Origin: an uncultured Collinsella sp.
GTDB taxonomy: Bacteria > Actinomycetota > Coriobacteriia > Coriobacteriales > Coriobacteriaceae
DNA: 7,690 nt
Assembly: GCA_938036665.1 (NCBI GenBank)
Contig: CALHWR010000126.1
Coordinates: 1-7,690, forward strand
Direction: 5' to 3'
Shown piece by piece: positions 5,131-7,690 of this stretch. A program made the position numbers and the translations under genes. How positions within the stretch are numbered: the stretch's first letter is position 1; each line of letters opens with the position of its first letter. The notes beneath the pieces were generated by a model, which was not told the DNA's origin, made no database searches, and was given only the letters and a program-made list of their open reading frames with translations.

Positions 5131-7023
5131 ATGGAGATGGATGACAATAAACGTAGACGGAATATGATCCTCTACGTGCTCATCGCCTTCGTCGTCTACC
5201 TCGTGCTCTCGACCGTTCTGTTCCCCAACATCGGTCACACGCAGCAGATTACGAAGACCGATTACTCGACGTTTGTCAAAGCGCTCGATAAGAAGAGCGT
5301 CGACAAGGTCGAGTACAACACGGACGATTACTCGATTTATTACACCAAGAAGGGCGAGGACGAGAACATCGCCTATAAGACGACCGGTGTGCCGAACGAT
5401 GCGGGCTTTACCGATCGCGTGCTTGAGTCTGGCGCTTTGCTGGAGTCGGTCGTTCCCGATAAAAACTCGGGTTTGATGACCTACTACTTGCTCACGCTCG
5501 TTCTTCCCATGGCGATTTTCTTCCTCATCGGTTGGTGGCTCAACCGCCGTATGAAGAAGGCTATGGGCGATGACGGTCCGTCGATGAACTTTGGCGGCGG
5601 CGGTTTTGGCGGCGGTGGACTAGGTAAGTCCGGCGCGCGCGTGATTGCTTCAAAGGACGTGGGCGTGACCTTTAAGGATGTCGCCGGTCAGGAAGAGGCC
5701 AAGGAGTCTCTCAAGGAGGTCGTCGACTTTTTGGAGAAACCGCAGCGCTACGAGGAAATCGGCGCCAAACTGCCGCGCGGCGCTCTTCTTGTTGGCCCTC
5801 CGGGTACCGGTAAGACCCTGCTTGCCAAGGCTGTTGCCGGCGAGGCCGGTGTTCCGTTCTTTAGCATTTCGGGCTCTGAGTTTGTTGAGATGTTCGTTGG
5901 CCGTGGCGCCGCTAAGGTTCGCGATCTGTTTAAGCAGGCCAAGGAAAAGGCCCCGTGCATCGTCTTTATCGATGAGATCGATACCATCGGCAAGAAGCGC
6001 GATGGCGGCGGCTTTAGTGGCAACGACGAGCGCGAGCAGACGCTCAACCAGCTGCTGACCGAGATGGATGGCTTCGATAACCACAAGGGTATTGTCGTTC
6101 TCGCTGCCACCAACCGCCCCGACAGCCTTGACCCGGCCCTGCTGCGCCCCGGTCGCTTTGACCGCCGTATTCCCGTTGAGCTGCCCGACCTGACCGGCCG
6201 TAAGAACATCCTTGAGCTCCATGCCAAGAGCGTGAAGACGCAGCCCCCGATTGACCTGACCGCGATCGCCCGCGCCACGCCCGGTGCCTCGGGCGCCGAC
6301 CTGGCCAATATCATCAACGAGGGCGCTCTGCGCGCCGTTCGCGAGGGTCGAAAGCGCGCCACGCAGGACGATTTTGAGGAGTCGGTGGAGGTCGTCATCG
6401 CCGGTCAGCAGCGCAAGTCCACGGTGCTGTCCGACCACGAGAAGCAGGTCGTTTCCTACCACGAGATCGGCCACGCCATCGTTGCCGCTCGCCAGAAAGG
6501 CTCTGCGCCGGTCACGAAGATCACTATCGTGCCGCGCACGAGCGGCGCTCTTGGCTACACCATGCAGGTCGAGGAGGATGAGCGCTTCCTGACCACACGC
6601 CAAGAGGTCTTGGACAAGCTCGCCGTCTATTGCGGCGGACGCGCTGCTGAGGAGCTCATCTTTGGTGAGATGACGACCGGTGCGGCCAACGACATCGAGC
6701 AGGCCACCAAGCTCGCCCGCAACATGGTGACGCGCTTTGGTATGTCCGAAGAGTTTGGCATGATGGCGCTCGGTACCGTGCAGAACGCGTATCTCAATCA
6801 GGACACGTCGCTCACCTGCGCCCCCGGTACGGCCGAGCGCGTGGACGCGATTGTCGCCAAGCTGATCGAGGATGCACACGACCGCGCCCTGCAGATTCTG
6901 AAGGAGAACAAGTTCAAGCTCCATGAGCTGGCTCGTTATCTGTACAAGAAGGAGACGATCACGGGCGAGGAGTTTATGAATCTTCTTACGCGCGAGAATC
7001 CGCTGATGCCAAAGCAGCAGTAA
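5131..7023 (+). CDS. ftsH: ATP-dependent zinc metalloprotease FtsH
   Basis: FtsH is a hexameric inner-membrane AAA+ protease that degrades misfolded membrane proteins and selected regulators. Numbered from the ATG at 5131 (630 residues): membrane segment 1 at about 12-32, an extracytoplasmic domain, membrane segment 2 at about 116-137, a glycine-rich linker at 154-165, Walker A GPPGTGKT at 222-229, pore motif FVG at 255-257, Walker B IVFIDEID at 277-284, and the second region of homology [19 protein letters not shown] at 328-346. The zinc site is HEIGH at 444-448, with Asp521 as the probable third ligand. All catalytic parts are present. The zinc motif is HEIGH where most relatives have HEAGH. 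Start: the ATG at 5131 has GGAG (5118-5121) nine bases upstream, while the ATG at 5116 would add five residues but has no ribosome binding site. No convincing promoter was found. It is probably monocistronic. Confidence 0.98.
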   Translation: MEMDDNKRRRNMILYVLIAFVVYLVLSTVLFPNIGHTQQITKTDYSTFVKALDKKSVDKVEYNTDDYSIYYTKKGEDENIAYKTTGVPNDAGFTDRVLESGALLESVVPDKNSGLMTYYLLTLVLPMAIFFLIGWWLNRRMKKAMGDDGPSMNFGGGGFGGGGLGKSGARVIASKDVGVTFKDVAGQEEAKESLKEVVDFLEKPQRYEEIGAKLPRGALLVGPPGTGKTLLAKAVAGEAGVPFFSISGSEFVEMFVGRGAAKVRDLFKQAKEKAPCIVFIDEIDTIGKKRDGGGFSGNDEREQTLNQLLTEMDGFDNHKGIVVLAATNRPDSLDPALLRPGRFDRRIPVELPDLTGRKNILELHAKSVKTQPPIDLTAIARATPGASGADLANIINEGALRAVREGRKRATQDDFEESVEVVIAGQQRKSTVLSDHEKQVVSYHEIGHAIVAARQKGSAPVTKITIVPRTSGALGYTMQVEEDERFLTTRQEVLDKLAVYCGGRAAEELIFGEMTTGAANDIEQATKLARNMVTRFGMSEEFGMMALGTVQNAYLNQDTSLTCAPGTAERVDAIVAKLIEDAHDRALQILKENKFKLHELARYLYKKETITGEEFMNLLTRENPLMPKQQ

Positions 7024-7041
7024 GGCTGCCTGCGCAGTGTC

Positions 7042-7080
7042 GAACGCCCCATTTGAGTGTCCATCTCAAATGGGGCGTTC
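7042..7080. terminator. 16-bp perfect hairpin after ftsH, in the leader of the DUF523 gene
   Basis: The arms GAACGCCCCATTTGAG (7042-7057) and CTCAAATGGGGCGTTC (7065-7080) are exact reverse complements around a seven-base loop. The tract after it (TGCTTG) is only weakly U-rich. It most likely ends the ftsH transcript. Because it finishes five bases before the DUF523 ribosome binding site, it could also limit read-through into that gene. Confidence 0.75.
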
Positions 7081-7098
7081 TGCTTGAGGGAGATGCAA

Positions 7099-7560
7099 AT
7101 GAAGATCGTGGTGAGTGCCTGCTTGATGGGCGAGAGCTGCAAGTATAACGGGCTTGACAATTACCATCGCAAGCTGGTCGAGGCTTGCGAGCGTACGGGG
7201 ACCGAGGTCCTGCTGGTGTGCCCCGAGGTTTTTGGCGGTCTGCCTACGCCGCGCAAGCCGTCCGAGATTGTGGACGGTGAGGTCCGTACCTGCGAGGGTG
7301 TCTCTGTCGATCGCGAGTTTCGCCTAGGTGCCCAGCGTGCGCTCGATATGTGCGAGCACTTTGGCGGTCCGTCCGAGATCGCTGCCTGCATCCTTCAGGA
7401 CCGTAGCCCCTCGTGCGGCGCGGGTCGCATCTACGACGGCACGTTCAGCGGTACGATCACCAAGGGTAACGGCGTTTTTGTCGATCTGCTTCTGCGCCAT
7501 GGGTACCGCGTGATACCCGCAAGCGAGTTCGATCCCAGCATGCTGGAACATTGTCCATAG
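7099..7560 (+). CDS. DUF523 family protein, function unknown
   Basis: This 153-residue cytosolic protein matches the DUF523 pattern along its length: VVSACLMGESCKYNG at 4-18, VCPEVFGGLPTPRKPSEI at 40-57, LQDRSPSCGAGRIYDGTFSG at 99-118, and KGNGVFVDLLLRHGYRVIPASEF near the end. Cys8, Cys14, Cys41 and Cys106 lie in the conserved blocks and could bind metal or form a thiol centre; that is inference, and no activity is assigned here. The ATG at 7099 is chosen because GAGGG (7086-7090) precedes it by eight bases; the ATG at 7093 is too close to that site. It lies just downstream of the ftsH hairpin. Its last 104 bases also encode, on the other strand, the end of a recombinase reading frame. Confidence 0.92.
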   Translation: MKIVVSACLMGESCKYNGLDNYHRKLVEACERTGTEVLLVCPEVFGGLPTPRKPSEIVDGEVRTCEGVSVDREFRLGAQRALDMCEHFGGPSEIAACILQDRSPSCGAGRIYDGTFSGTITKGNGVFVDLLLRHGYRVIPASEFDPSMLEHCP

Positions 7561-7690
7561 CACTCGAACCCAACACTTCCTCACGGGTGACCGTTTTGGC
7601 ATCATCCGTGAAGTTGAAATTGAGTACGACCCGGTCATCAAAGACGTAGACCGAGTTGACAAAGGTATCAATGATCTGCCGCTGGTGTTC
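7457..7690 (-). CDS. C-terminal end of a serine-recombinase-like (large resolvase/integrase) protein, cut by window edge
   Basis: Reading the minus strand from the right edge gives 77 codons ending in TGA at 7459-7457. The first 43 residues contain RQIIDTFVNSVYVFDDRVVL and then FTDDAKTVTREEVLGSS, which resembles the C-terminus of large serine recombinases carried by integrative elements of gut Firmicutes and Actinobacteria. The catalytic domain would be off the right edge. The last 34 codons or so (from about 7560 downward) are antisense to the DUF523 gene and look arbitrary (CWDRTRLRVSRG and onward), as if the frame reads through an integration junction. GC in 7561-7690 is 50% by hand count, which looks lower than the adjoining coding sequence. 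The family call comes from a short stretch, so it is good but not certain. Confidence 0.65.
   Translation of the reverse strand, partial: EHQRQIIDTFVNSVYVFDDRVVLNFNFTDDAKTVTREEVLGSSAMDNVPACWDRTRLRVSRGTHGAEADRQKRRYPW
7457..7690. mobile_element. Possible left boundary of an integrative element at the DUF523 3' end
   Basis: The recombinase-like frame begins outside the window and crosses the DUF523 stop codon, and base composition appears to change near 7560. This fits an element integrated at the end of the DUF523 gene, with its junction somewhere around 7530-7580. No direct repeat can be confirmed because the other end is not in the window. Confidence 0.35.

Noticed and set aside
5650..6924. 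424-codon open frame on the minus strand opposite ftsH
   Set aside because: It mirrors the AAA+ and protease domain codons of ftsH, has no ribosome binding site of note and no recognisable domain.
7324..7671. 115-codon minus-strand open frame near the right edge
   Set aside because: A different minus-strand frame (7690 down to 7457) gives the recombinase-like protein, so this one is a shadow.
1..7690. tRNA, rRNA or CRISPR array
   Set aside because: No cloverleaf, no rRNA-like sequence and no regularly spaced direct repeats were seen on either strand.

Overview
The window looks like chromosomal DNA from a gut actinobacterium of the class Coriobacteriia, most probably Collinsella or a close relative. 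This rests on the moderately GC-rich coding sequence and on the style of the proteins (a divergent ThyA/DHFR pair, a DUF134-NifX fusion, a Coriobacteria-like FtsH). It is recognition from memory, not a database match. Almost the whole window is coding; no tRNA, rRNA, CRISPR array or complete insertion sequence is visible.

Left edge (1-654): a minus-strand gene, cut by the window start, encodes a DUF134 (UPF0251) helix-turn-helix domain fused to a NifX/NifB-type metal-cluster-binding domain. A near-ideal ribosome binding site and ATG lie inside it, exactly where the NifX domain begins. The intergenic region shared with thyA carries two perfect palindromes with the same core, TGRCATATGYCA, centred 53 bp apart. 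They are likely operators for the DUF134 protein.

Folate/thymidylate block (655-2100): thyA and folA are nine bases apart and form a two-gene unit. ThyA makes dTMP and releases dihydrofolate, which DHFR reduces again. Both belong to divergent subclasses with substitutions at usually conserved active-site positions. A modest hairpin follows.

Middle (2101-4556): a TrmH/SpoU-type RNA 2'-O-methyltransferase, with an extended -10 promoter that helps settle its start, is followed by a 12-helix MATE efflux transporter. The MATE gene converges on a corrinoid adenosyltransferase gene (cobO), and the two stop codons sit in the two arms of one near-perfect 30-bp palindrome.

cobO and ftsH (4553-7080): cobO runs leftward. 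Its Walker A motif lies upstream of the first ATG, GTG or TTG in frame, so the real protein must begin at a non-canonical codon; a CTG behind a good ribosome binding site fits. The divergent ftsH encodes a complete membrane AAA+ zinc protease and ends at a 16-bp perfect hairpin.

Right edge (7081-7690): a DUF523 protein is followed by the C-terminal end of a serine-recombinase-like protein on the minus strand, entering from the right. Its reading frame runs 104 bases into the DUF523 gene. This suggests that an integrated mobile element begins at the 3' end of the DUF523 gene.
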